Under the pieces are notes generated by a model. It was not told where the DNA came from, did no database searches, and saw only the letters and a program-made list of their open reading frames with translations. Shown piece by piece: positions 51,703 to 59,721 of a stretch of 64,000 nt of DNA. The position numbers and the translations under genes were made by a program. This DNA comes from UBA4744 sp963723165 (GTDB lineage Bacteria > Actinomycetota > Acidimicrobiia > Spongiisociales > UBA4744), in contig CAVRPP010000013.1 of the NCBI GenBank assembly GCA_963723165.1, positions 29,088 through 93,087 of the forward strand, written 5' to 3'. Each line of letters opens with the position of its first letter. Position 1 is the stretch's first letter.

Positions 51703-52970
51703 GCGCTACCACGGCACCCGCCGCCCTGGCTGAGCTCAGAACCCCGGCCGAGATTCGCAGAGCTCGGATCATCGGGATCATCTATTTGGTGCTGGCCGCG
51801 TTCGTGCTGTTTGTCTTTGCGGTTGGTACCGAAGGAAACTCGACGTTTGGTTTGGCTCGGGCGGGCGACCGTTTCGCGAACTTCCCTGATCTGGTGTTGC
51901 CGTCGGCCGGCCTTGGGTATACAACCGCCGCAGTGCTGGCCTTCTTCGGAGGGATCCAGCTGACCCGCGGGTTCGGTAAGCGATCGACCCTGGTACTGGG
52001 AATCGGACTGCTGCTCTTTATCTTTGCCTTTCTCGGATGGGCGGCGGCCGGCAAGGAGTTCAGCCTGGTCGGCATGTTGCAGTTGTCGGTGACCAAGAGT
52101 GTCCCGATCACCTTTGGTGCTTTGTCCGGGGTGATGTGCGAGCGGGTGGCCGTTATCAATATCGGCATCGAGGGCATGTTGCTCGGCGGTGCCTTCATGG
52201 GGGCTTTGATAGGATCCAGCCTGGGTCCCTGGGTGGGCATACTGGCCGGGATGGTGACCGGAGGCGTTTTGGCACTGGGTCTGGCCGTACTGGCCATTCG
52301 CTATCGGGTGGACCAGATCATCGCCGGGGTCGTGATCAACATCTTTGCCCTGGGGCTCACTTCGTTCCTCACCTCACAGATCCTCGTGCGCAACCCTGAA
52401 CTCAACGATGTGCGGATCCTGGCTCCGTACAAGGTCCCTTTTCTGGGTGATATTCCGGTGATCGGGCCGATTCTCTTCGACCACAACTTCTTCGTTTATG
52501 CCATGTTTGCGCTGGTCGGAGTGATGACTTTCGGGTTGTTCCGCACACGGTGGGGGCTGCGATCCCGGGCCGTCGGCGAGCACCCCAAAGCCGCCGACAC
52601 GGTCGGCATCAACGTATTCAAGCTTCGCTACTGGAACGTCATGCTGGGTGGGCTCATCGCCGGCATGGGTGGAGCGTTCTTCACGATCGGCTCCTCGGGG
52701 AGCTTCGACGAGAACATGACGGGCGGCCGTGGCTTCATCGGTCTGGCGGCCATGATCTTCGGGCGTTGGCACCCGGTTGGTGCCCTGGGTGCTGGTCTGG
52801 TGTTCGGATTCGCCGACTCGCTTCAGAACAAGCTGGCGATCCTGCAAACACCTATCCCAGGCGAGTTCTTGCTGATGGCGCCCTACATCGTCACGATGAT
52901 CGTGGTGGCCGGTCTGGTCGGGAAAGCCCGGCCACCCGCAGCCGACGGCCAGCCCTATGTGAAGGAGTGA
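51699..52970 (+). CDS. Nucleoside ABC transporter permease 2 (YufQ-like)
   Basis: About 423 residues from ATG 51699 (ATGA overlap with the previous stop; ATG 51690 in the same frame is less likely). About ten helices with INIGIEGMLLGGAFMGALIG, shown by its core NIGIEGMLLGG, RYRVDQIIAGVVINIFALG, RSRAVGEHPKAADTVGINV and GRGFIGLAAMIFGRWHP. Completes a four-gene BMP-ATPase-permease-permease importer. Confidence 0.92.
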   Translation: MSATTAPAALAELRTPAEIRRARIIGIIYLVLAAFVLFVFAVGTEGNSTFGLARAGDRFANFPDLVLPSAGLGYTTAAVLAFFGGIQLTRGFGKRSTLVLGIGLLLFIFAFLGWAAAGKEFSLVGMLQLSVTKSVPITFGALSGVMCERVAVINIGIEGMLLGGAFMGALIGSSLGPWVGILAGMVTGGVLALGLAVLAIRYRVDQIIAGVVINIFALGLTSFLTSQILVRNPELNDVRILAPYKVPFLGDIPVIGPILFDHNFFVYAMFALVGVMTFGLFRTRWGLRSRAVGEHPKAADTVGINVFKLRYWNVMLGGLIAGMGGAFFTIGSSGSFDENMTGGRGFIGLAAMIFGRWHPVGALGAGLVFGFADSLQNKLAILQTPIPGEFLLMAPYIVTMIVVAGLVGKARPPAADGQPYVKE

Positions 52971-52983
52971 GCTCGCTGCGCTC

Positions 52984-53120
52984 GCAGTTATTAGTTGTCA
53001 GTCGGGCGGCCCCTTGGGGCCGCCCTGTCAGTGCTCAGCTGGTTGACCAAACGGTCCAGCCGTTGGTTGTCACCACCAGAGATGAGGCTCTTCCCTGATG
53101 ACTGATGACTGACAACCGCA
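52984..53120. repeat. Intergenic hairpin repeat after the ABC permease
   Basis: A 10-bp stem at 53004-53025 (GGGCGGCCCC/GGGGCCGCCC, loop TT), bracketed by CAGT, and a CTGATGACTGATGACTGACA tract at about 53093-53113. The hairpin and its CAGTC/CTGTCAG borders match 46951-46972. Confidence 0.65.
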
Positions 53121-53138
53121 GCGCCCGAGGCGCTGCTG

Positions 53139-54047
53139 CTATCCCGCCGGGCGTCCGTAGAACTCGAACTCGTCGATGGCCAGTTCGTTGAACGGGGTCT
53201 CACCGGTGACCGCCTCAGCCGCAAAGGTACTGGTCACCCGGAAGGTGAGCTGACGGGTCCGGAGTGTCGCCAGCAAAATGAGCTGTGATCGGTTGTCGTC
53301 GTCGAGTTGATCGATGAACGGGCGATCCGGCAGGTCATCGGTGACGATTTCGAACCCCTTGACGCGATAGTTCTTCCTGAAGCTGTCGTCGTCGACCACG
53401 TTCTTGAAGACGATCTGTTCAATAGCGATCGGCTCCGAGAATGTGAATTCGATGAAGGCGTCCCGTCCCTGGGCCGACTGGTCGTTCCAGTAACGGTCGG
53501 TCCCGTCCACGAGGTTGTCGCACGCGAATGAGCCCGAAGAGGTCTCCAGTGTGCTGGAACAGGTCACCGAGATGGGAACGACCTGCTGGGAACTGGCCGC
53601 GGGTTGGGTTGTGGAGGTGGTGGAAGTGTCGTCGGGCGCCGGATCGTCGCTGCTCCCAAAAATGGCATTCCAGGCGAAGGCCAGCACCGCCACTACCGCT
53701 ACCACCCCGAGAATGACCGCGAGGGCGCGGGCGCCGGCTGTGGTCCTGATCATGGGTTGGGGAGCGACCGGCAGGGGGCCCTGGGTGATGCGAGCTCCGC
53801 ACTCCTCGCAGTGCCGGTTGTGATCGGGGTTGGCCGCCCCGCACGAGGGACAGTTGATCAGCTGGCGGATGGGCGCCGCGGCGGGCACGTCGACATAAGG
53901 ATCGTCGTCATCGACCGGAGGCGAGTCCCCCAACGTGAACTCTTCAAAATGGGTTTCGTCGAGGGGATCAACCCATTGCCCGCAGTCGGGACAGAACTGC
54001 TGATCTTCGAAGTTGGCTCCGCAATTACTGCAGGTCTGCTGCGTCAA
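53139..54047 (-). CDS. Zinc-ribbon membrane protein with extracytoplasmic discoidin-like domain
   Basis: A 302-residue protein. Two zinc ribbons at the N-terminus (CSNCGANFEDQQFCPDCG, residues 6-23; CPSCGAANPDHNRHCEECG near 66-84), one transmembrane helix (ALAVILGVVAVVAVLAFAW, about 107-127), a short Thr-rich linker and a beta-sandwich domain of about 140 residues (NLVDGTDRYWNDQSAQ, FIEFTFSEPIAIEQIVF, ELAIDEFEFYG) that resembles F5/8-type-C/discoidin or NADase-type glycan-binding folds. This suggests an envelope protein whose outside domain binds a carbohydrate. Function unknown. Confidence 0.75.
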   Translation of the reverse strand: MTQQTCSNCGANFEDQQFCPDCGQWVDPLDETHFEEFTLGDSPPVDDDDPYVDVPAAAPIRQLINCPSCGAANPDHNRHCEECGARITQGPLPVAPQPMIRTTAGARALAVILGVVAVVAVLAFAWNAIFGSSDDPAPDDTSTTSTTQPAASSQQVVPISVTCSSTLETSSGSFACDNLVDGTDRYWNDQSAQGRDAFIEFTFSEPIAIEQIVFKNVVDDDSFRKNYRVKGFEIVTDDLPDRPFIDQLDDDNRSQLILLATLRTRQLTFRVTSTFAAEAVTGETPFNELAIDEFEFYGRPAG

Positions 54048-54085
54048 AAGACATCCTTCCTCGTCCGCGGTATTGTGCCACGTGC

Positions 54086-54211
54086 GTGAGCTACTTTGTG
54101 ATCAGAACGGTAGAGACTTGGTCGGCCGGCAGTATTCTTGGTGCGCTGCTGCTGTTGGCCATCGTGATCAGCATCATAACGGCCGGCTTTTTCGTCACTC
54201 GTAACCGATAG
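54086..54211 (+). CDS. Possible 41-residue single-helix membrane protein
   Basis: An open frame from GTG 54086 to TAG 54209-54211: MSYFVIRTVETWSAG, a 20-residue hydrophobic helix (LGALLLLAIVISIITAGFF) and a basic end (VTRNR). It ends 11 bp before radA and starts 39 bp from the divergent zinc-ribbon gene. No clear ribosome site. The clean signal-anchor layout makes it worth recording, but chance is possible. Confidence 0.4.
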   Translation: MSYFVIRTVETWSAGSILGALLLLAIVISIITAGFFVTRNR

Positions 54212-54222
54212 CATCCCGTCCC

Positions 54223-55533
54223 ATGACGTATTCCTGTACTGCGTGCGGCTACCGATCTGCCAAGTGGATGGGGTTCTGTCCACAGTGCCGGGTTTCCGAA
54301 GCCCTGGTTCAGACCGCGGAACCCTCCGCCCGGGCGTCGCGCACCGCGCCCGATCCGATTCCTCTTGCAAAAGCCGGAGGAGCCACCGTGGCCCGTGTGG
54401 CCGCCGGTATAGGGGAGATTGACCGGGTCCTGGGAGGCGGGTTTGTTCCAGGGGCGGTTGTTCTTTTGGGCGGTGAACCGGGAGTAGGCAAGTCGACGCT
54501 CGTATTACAGGTGGCCGGGGCCCTGGCGGAGGGCGGCTCGAGGGTTCTCATCGCCACTGCCGAGGAGTCTGCCGAGCAAGTTGGTCTGCGGTCCGAGCGA
54601 CTGGCGATCGACGCAGACGAGGTCTTCCTCGTCGCCGAGGCATCTATCGACGACATCCTCGGCGCAGCCCAGAAGATGAAGCCGGACCTCTTGGTGATCG
54701 ACTCAATCCAGACCGTGATGGCTCCGGAAGTCGGCAGCGCCCCCGGCTCGGTCACCCAGGTGCGCGAGTGCGCCGCCCGGGTGATGCGTTTCGCCAAGGA
54801 ATCAGGTACGGCTGCGATTCTCGTCGGCCACGTAACCAAAGACGGGGGAATTGCCGGGCCCAAGACGCTCGAGCATATGGTCGATGTGGTGCTGTACCTC
54901 GAGGGCGAGAGCGAGTCCGGGCTGCGCGGCTTGCGCAGCCTCAAGAATCGGTTCGGAGCCACTCACCTGATGGGTTTCTTCGAAATGGCCAGCCAGGGAC
55001 TGCGAGAAGTGGAGGACCCGTCGGCCGCCTTCCTTGCCGATTGGCGCGGGGCCGTGCCCGGGACTCTGGCTTTCCCAACCGTGGAAGGCCGCCGCCCGGT
55101 ATTGATCGAGGTGCAAGCGCTGGCCTCGCCTACCACGTTGCCGCAGCCACGCCGGAGCGTACGAGGGGTCGAGGCCTCACGTGTTCACCAGATGCTGGCA
55201 ATCCTGGAGCGGCACGCAAAGCTCTCATTCTCCGACCAGGAGGTGTACGTCAACGTGGTCGGTGGCCTCAAGCTGACGGAGCCTGCGACAGACCTCCCGG
55301 TCGCGCTGGCCCTCGCCTCCTCGCGCCTCGACCGACCGCTCGGCCCGTTGGCCGCCTGGGGCGAAGTTGGGCTGACCGGGGAACTGCGGGCCGTCGCTCA
55401 CGAAACGCGCCGGATCGAGGAGGCCGCCCGGTTGGGGATTCCCACGTCCGTTGCCCCGCGCAAGGGGAGCCGGCTGGGTATCTGTGAGGCGCTCGACCTG
55501 GCTCTGCCGGGGTGGCGAGCACAGCTCGGGTAG
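54223..55533 (+). CDS. radA: DNA repair protein RadA
   Basis: A 436-residue RecA-like branch-migration ATPase. N-terminal four-Cys zinc finger (CTACGYRSAKWMGFCPQC, residues 5-22), Walker A GGEPGVGKST, Walker B DLLVIDSIQT, the RadA-specific KNRFG motif, and a C-terminal Lon-protease-like domain (VYVNVVGGLKLTEPATDL). It helps extend strand exchange in recombination repair. radA followed by disA is a conserved pair (Rv3585-Rv3586); DisA and RadA are known partners. Confidence 0.95.
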   Translation: MTYSCTACGYRSAKWMGFCPQCRVSEALVQTAEPSARASRTAPDPIPLAKAGGATVARVAAGIGEIDRVLGGGFVPGAVVLLGGEPGVGKSTLVLQVAGALAEGGSRVLIATAEESAEQVGLRSERLAIDADEVFLVAEASIDDILGAAQKMKPDLLVIDSIQTVMAPEVGSAPGSVTQVRECAARVMRFAKESGTAAILVGHVTKDGGIAGPKTLEHMVDVVLYLEGESESGLRGLRSLKNRFGATHLMGFFEMASQGLREVEDPSAAFLADWRGAVPGTLAFPTVEGRRPVLIEVQALASPTTLPQPRRSVRGVEASRVHQMLAILERHAKLSFSDQEVYVNVVGGLKLTEPATDLPVALALASSRLDRPLGPLAAWGEVGLTGELRAVAHETRRIEEAARLGIPTSVAPRKGSRLGICEALDLALPGWRAQLG

Positions 55534-55731
55534 CCGGGTCCGACCCGGTGGTTGGCTGGTCCTTCGTCCGCTTTCGCACGCAGATGTGCCCGGGTAGCGG
55601 GTGCCGCTCTGGCCCCTCCGGTCGGCCGTTTCACCGGCATCTGGCGCCGCCGGGTCCAGGTGACCTCCGCCGCGTGGATGAACGATGTGCGAGCAACGAT
55701 GAACGGCTTTCGACCAACTATGATCGTCCCG

Positions 55732-56802
55732 ATGGCATCGATATCTTCCGGACTTCTTGACATCCTGCAACGGTTGGCTCCCGGCACGCCTTTGCGCGAC
55801 GCTCTGGGCAGGATCATTCAACACCGCAACGGGGCTCTGATCGTGCTCGGGTTTGGTCCTGAGGTTGCGAATTTGTGCAGCGGTGGTTTTGAGCTCGCCG
55901 ACTCTGACTTCACACCTGCCCGGCTGGCCGAGCTCGCCAAGATGGATGGAGCAATCGTTCTCGATCATCCCTGGCAGGAGATTCTCCGGGCCAATGTGCA
56001 CTTGCTGCCCGACCCGGCGGTGACGACTCAGGAGACTGGAGCTCGCTACCGGACGGCCGAGCGGGTGGCCCGCCAGACGGGTGTGCCGGTGGTCGCGGTC
56101 AGTGAGGACCGGAGGGTTGCGACTCTGTTTCTGGGAGGGGAGAAGCACGAACTCCAGAGTCCGGCGGTGCTTGCCGCCGAGGTCAATCAGGAACTGCTAA
56201 CCCTCGAACGGTTCCGCCGCCGGCTCGAGGAGGCAGAGGAACGCCTCACCCGCGAAGAGGTGGCCGATCTCATGACCTTCCGGGCAGTGGTACAGGTGGT
56301 ACAGCGGGCCGAGCTCGTGCGCCGGATCGGCCAGGACATCGAAAAAGATGCCATCGGTCTCGGCGGCGAGGGCGGTCTCATTAGCCTGCAACTGGCTGAT
56401 CTGCTCTACGGCACTACCGATCTGCGGAACCTGGTTATTCGCGACTATGTTCGCCCGGTCACCGCCAAGAGGCTGGGCCAGGCTCTTGCCCGGCTGGAAG
56501 CTCTCCCGACCTCCGACCTGAGCGACCCGGACGGCGTCGCCGCGGCCCTCGGATTCGATCATCCCGACAGCCACACCCGGCCGCTCGGAGTGCGGCTCCT
56601 CTCGCAGGTGCCCCGGCTCCCGACTGCGGTTCGAGATGAGATCGTCAAACACTTCAAGGATTTTCAGAAGATGCTGAACGCTTCGGTCGACGAACTCGAC
56701 GAAGTCGCCGGGGTTGGCAGGACCCGGGCCGCACAACTGCGGCTCCTCTTCGACCGGATGCTCGAAACGACCCGGGCCTGGGATCACTCCGTCGAGCTCT
56801 GA
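55732..56802 (+). CDS. disA: DNA integrity scanning protein DisA (di-adenylate cyclase) with altered RHR motif
   Basis: About 356 residues from ATG 55732 (ATG 55720 possible; the frame is open to 55552). Typical DisA is about 357. N-terminal DAC domain with the DGA motif intact (Asp72-Gly73-Ala74, KMDGAIVLD), but the second nucleotide motif, normally GTRHRT, reads GARYRT (residues 103-108): Thr to Ala and His to Tyr. A coiled linker (LLTLERFRRRLEEAEERL) and a C-terminal helix-hairpin-helix DNA-binding domain (LDEVAGVGRTRAAQLRLLF) follow. DisA makes c-di-AMP and stalls at branched DNA; whether this version is active is open. Confidence 0.92.
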   Translation: MASISSGLLDILQRLAPGTPLRDALGRIIQHRNGALIVLGFGPEVANLCSGGFELADSDFTPARLAELAKMDGAIVLDHPWQEILRANVHLLPDPAVTTQETGARYRTAERVARQTGVPVVAVSEDRRVATLFLGGEKHELQSPAVLAAEVNQELLTLERFRRRLEEAEERLTREEVADLMTFRAVVQVVQRAELVRRIGQDIEKDAIGLGGEGGLISLQLADLLYGTTDLRNLVIRDYVRPVTAKRLGQALARLEALPTSDLSDPDGVAAALGFDHPDSHTRPLGVRLLSQVPRLPTAVRDEIVKHFKDFQKMLNASVDELDEVAGVGRTRAAQLRLLFDRMLETTRAWDHSVEL

Positions 56803-56953
56803 GCGTCGCGCTGCCCCGTAGCCAGTCAAAGGTCCCCCCACGGTGAAGCCGGCTAGGGCTACCCGGACCGGGGAACGAGCGCTTTGCCCCACCGGTACTC
56901 CTCAGTAGCTCCGGGGCGTTACTATATGGCGCCCGACGTCGACGCAGGGATCT

Positions 56954-58000
56954 ATGGCGACCAAGAAGACCACAACGAAAACCAAGGCCGCGCCTGTTAA
57001 GAAGACGGCTGCTGCTGCGAAGAAGCCCGCTGCGGCTGCCAAGGCGGCGCCTGTTAAGAAGACGGCTGCTGCTGCGAAGAAGCCCGCTGCGGCTGCCAAG
57101 GCGGCGCCTGTTAAGAAGACGGCTGCTGCTGCGAAGAAGCCCGCTGCGGCTGCCAAGGCGGCGCCTGTTAAGAAGACGGCTGCTGCTGCGAAGAAGCCCG
57201 CTGCGGCTGCCAAGGCGGCGCCTGTTAAGAAGACGGCTGCTGCTGCGAAGAAGCCCGCTGCGGCCACCAAGGCGGCGGCCAAGAAACCGGCTGCCCGGAA
57301 AGCAACGACGGCCGCCAAGACTGCAGCCAAACCGGCAGCCCGGAAAACTGCTGCGGTTGCGAAGAAGCCGGCCGCGGCAAAGACGGTCAAGGCCAAGCAA
57401 GCAACCGCCGCGAAGCCTGCTGCTACCCGCAAGGCGCCTGCTAAGAAGGGGGCCGTCCCGGAGCCGGCGGCACCCACGAAGTCGCGGGCCAGGAAACCTC
57501 CTGCGTTCTCGATCGGTGACAAGGTGGTCCATCCGCACCATGGGGCGGCGATCATCGTCAAGAAGGTCAAGCAGACTGTGGCAGGGAATCGGCAAGACTA
57601 TTTCAAGCTGGAGATCGCCACTGATCAGCTGACGGTGTTGTTGCCGATCTCCAATATCGAGGAGACCATCCGGCCGGTCATCAGCAAGAACCAGGCTCGC
57701 AAAGTATTCGCCTTGTTCAAAGAACAGCCCCAGGAGGCCGGCAGCAACTGGAGCCGCTGGTACAAAGTCCTGAACGAGAAAATGACGTCCGGTGACATCT
57801 ATCAGGTGGCCGAGGTTGTGCGCGACCTGACCTATTCCCAACAAACGAAGGGGATATCGCCTGCCTTGAAGAGGATGCTCTCCAAAGCCCGGCTGACGCT
57901 GACCAGCGAACTGCGATTCGCTCTGAACGTGGACGAGGAAGAGGCAACCAGGAAACTGGACCGGGCCCTCCCCAAGGTGGAAACTCCCGACGAGGGCTGA
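56954..58000 (+). CDS. carD: CarD-family RNA polymerase-binding regulator with histone-H1-like N-terminal repeat tail
   Basis: A 348-residue protein; ordinary CarD/CdnL is about 160. Residues 1 to about 180 are almost only Lys, Ala, Pro and Thr, with five copies of a 19-residue unit AAPVKKTAAAAKKPAAAAK (57-bp DNA repeats at 56984-57268) followed by irregular PAARK/AAKK units, like histone H1 or HupB tails. Residues about 185-348 are CarD: FSIGDKVVHPHHGAAIIV (Tudor-like RNAP-interaction domain), LLPISNIEETIRPVI, and a helical DNA-binding part with SRWYKVLNEKMTSGDIYQVA and the family Trp. CarD stabilises the open promoter complex at rRNA and housekeeping promoters. The basic tail probably adds nonspecific DNA binding. 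Same place as Rv3583c, upstream of ispD. Confidence 0.92.
   Translation: MATKKTTTKTKAAPVKKTAAAAKKPAAAAKAAPVKKTAAAAKKPAAAAKAAPVKKTAAAAKKPAAAAKAAPVKKTAAAAKKPAAAAKAAPVKKTAAAAKKPAAATKAAAKKPAARKATTAAKTAAKPAARKTAAVAKKPAAAKTVKAKQATAAKPAATRKAPAKKGAVPEPAAPTKSRARKPPAFSIGDKVVHPHHGAAIIVKKVKQTVAGNRQDYFKLEIATDQLTVLLPISNIEETIRPVISKNQARKVFALFKEQPQEAGSNWSRWYKVLNEKMTSGDIYQVAEVVRDLTYSQQTKGISPALKRMLSKARLTLTSELRFALNVDEEEATRKLDRALPKVETPDEG
56984..57268 (+). repeat. Five 57-bp tandem repeats in the carD 5' region
   Basis: Units at 56984, 57041, 57098, 57155 and 57212, nearly identical at DNA level; only the first (AAGGCC start) and last (GGCCACC end) differ by single bases. The near identity including third codon positions indicates recent expansion or strong gene conversion, and the copy number may vary or be mis-assembled. 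Confidence 0.92.
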
Positions 58001-58066
58001 GGTTCCGCAGCGGGTGGAAGCAGCTTGCTCCTCGGGATTCGACCCGTACGGGGCTAACCTCGCCCT

Positions 58067-59116
58067 GTGATTGTCGAAGCCGTCCGACTGCTCATCACGC
58101 TGGCCCTGACAGCTTTGGGGTTCCAGCTTGGTTCGAATGTCGACGTACCCAACCAGGACACAGCTCCGGTTCTCGGTGCCGTGCTCGGCGCCGGCGTCGG
58201 GTATGTGCTGGGTGGTGTGCTGGGTCGGGGGTTTCGCAAGAGCCTGGACATCGTGCCGGATCGCGTCGCCGAGCGGTCGTCGGGACCAGAACTGTTTGCC
58301 GGTGCGTTCGGGATGGTGGTTGGGCTCATCGTAGGAGTCGTCCTCGGAGTACCGATTGTCTTCTTCATGCCGGCGGCTGTGGCGTGGCCGCTTGCTTCGT
58401 TGGTCGTTCTGATCGCCGCCAGTCTGGGTACGCGCCTGTTTGCCTCGCGTACCGACGATCTATTGGCCGTGACCGGCTTGCGACGGCGTGGAACGCTCGT
58501 GAGTCGAAGTCTGGACCATCCAGAGCGGGCCTTTCTGATGGATTCTTCGGCCGCCATCGACGGCCGGGTCCTCGAAATGTCCCGCCTCGGACTCCTTCCC
58601 GGTCGTCTGTGGGTTCCGGAGTTCGTCCTCGACGAGATGCAAGGCCTCGCCGACGCGGTCGACAAGACCCGCCGCCGGCGCGGCCGTCGGGGACTCGAGG
58701 TCATCGAAGCGATGCGAGGGTCCGAGGTCTCGCAGATCTACATCCTCGAGGAAACGGTACCGGAATTCGAAGATGTGGACGCCAAGCTCCTGGCGCTGGC
58801 AATGCGCGCCGAAGCCACCCTCATCACGACAGATCACAACCTGGCGAAAGCCGCCGGGGCTCGCGGCATCGGGGTACTGAACCCTCATTCGCTGGCCGAA
58901 TCGCTCAAACCGGCCGTCGCGGTTGGAGACCGACTGACGGTCGATGTCAGCAAACCCGGCTCCGAACCCGGTCAAGGAGTGGGCTACCTCGACGACGGCA
59001 CAATGATCGTTGTGGAACGGGGAGCCGATCTGATAGGGACCGAACTCGAGGTCGAGATCGTCAGTGTGACCCGAACCTCTATCGGGCGCATGCTGTTTGC
59101 CCGTCCGATGGCATGA
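58067..59116 (+). CDS. PIN/TRAM domain membrane ribonuclease-like protein (YacL-like)
   Basis: A 349-residue protein from GTG 58067. Four hydrophobic segments (residues about 1-120), a PIN nuclease-like domain starting FLMDSSAAIDGRVLEM with further acidic residues (EFVLDEMQGLAD, TTDHNLAKAA), and a C-terminal TRAM RNA-binding domain (GVGYLDDGTMIVVERG). Matches B. subtilis YacL, which also sits between the carD-like gene region and ispD. Predicted RNA-processing or toxin-like nuclease anchored to the membrane; target unknown. Overlaps ispD. Confidence 0.9.
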   Translation: MIVEAVRLLITLALTALGFQLGSNVDVPNQDTAPVLGAVLGAGVGYVLGGVLGRGFRKSLDIVPDRVAERSSGPELFAGAFGMVVGLIVGVVLGVPIVFFMPAAVAWPLASLVVLIAASLGTRLFASRTDDLLAVTGLRRRGTLVSRSLDHPERAFLMDSSAAIDGRVLEMSRLGLLPGRLWVPEFVLDEMQGLADAVDKTRRRRGRRGLEVIEAMRGSEVSQIYILEETVPEFEDVDAKLLALAMRAEATLITTDHNLAKAAGARGIGVLNPHSLAESLKPAVAVGDRLTVDVSKPGSEPGQGVGYLDDGTMIVVERGADLIGTELEVEIVSVTRTSIGRMLFARPMA

Positions 59117-59721
59117 CCGCCTGGGGCATCGTGGTGGCGGCGGGGACCGGGAGCCGGTTTGGCAGCCCCAAACAAGAATTGGAACTTCAGGGTCGGCCTC
59201 TCTGGGAATGGGGGCGCAGGTCCCTGCTCAAAGGTGGCGTGACTGAGGTGGTCATCGTCGGCACCGTCCCCGGAGGGATCCCGGGCGGCAAACGGCGGCG
59301 TGACTCGGTCGCGGCTGGTCTGGCCGCGATCCCCAAAGATGTCGCAACGGTCGTCATCCACGATGCAGCCCGTCCTATGGCCGGTCCGGACCTCGTGCGC
59401 AGGGTGCTTCAGCGTTTGGCCGTCGGAGATGTGGCGGGCGTTGTGCCGGGAGTCCCGGTGCGGGACACCCTGAAACAGGTTGAGGATGATCGGGTGGTAG
59501 CGACTCTCGATCGTGATTCCCTCATCAGTGTGCAAACCCCGCAGGCGTTCCTGGCGGCCGTGCTGCGCAAGGCTCATGCCGCCGACGACGAGGACGCCTC
59601 GGACGATGCCGGGCTTGTGGAACGGGCAGGCGAAGCTGTGGCATGGGTGGCCGGTGAGCCCGGCAATCTCAAGGTGACCTATCCGGCAGATCTGCAGCTT
59701 CTCGAGGCGCTGTTCCGATGA
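59113..59721 (+). CDS. ispD: 2-C-methyl-D-erythritol 4-phosphate cytidylyltransferase
   Basis: A 202-residue MEP-pathway enzyme making CDP-ME from MEP and CTP. ATG 59113 overlaps the yacL stop. Nucleotide-binding loop VVAAGTGSRFGSPKQ with Arg and Lys, GGKRRRDSVAAGL, VIHDAARPMAG, VPVRDTLKQV and QTPQAF. Slightly shorter than the common 230 residues. Overlaps ispF by 4 bp. Confidence 0.93.
   Translation: MTAWGIVVAAGTGSRFGSPKQELELQGRPLWEWGRRSLLKGGVTEVVIVGTVPGGIPGGKRRRDSVAAGLAAIPKDVATVVIHDAARPMAGPDLVRRVLQRLAVGDVAGVVPGVPVRDTLKQVEDDRVVATLDRDSLISVQTPQAFLAAVLRKAHAADDEDASDDAGLVERAGEAVAWVAGEPGNLKVTYPADLQLLEALFR

Noticed and set aside
56984..57268. Regular 57-bp repeats as a CRISPR-like array
   Set aside because: Tandem, no spacers, in frame within a protein-coding gene.
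56902..57844. Minus-strand frames with repeated FFAAAAVFLTG or RRRLGSRSGLLRSSSRLLN units
   Set aside because: They are the shadow of the carD tail repeats read on the other strand.
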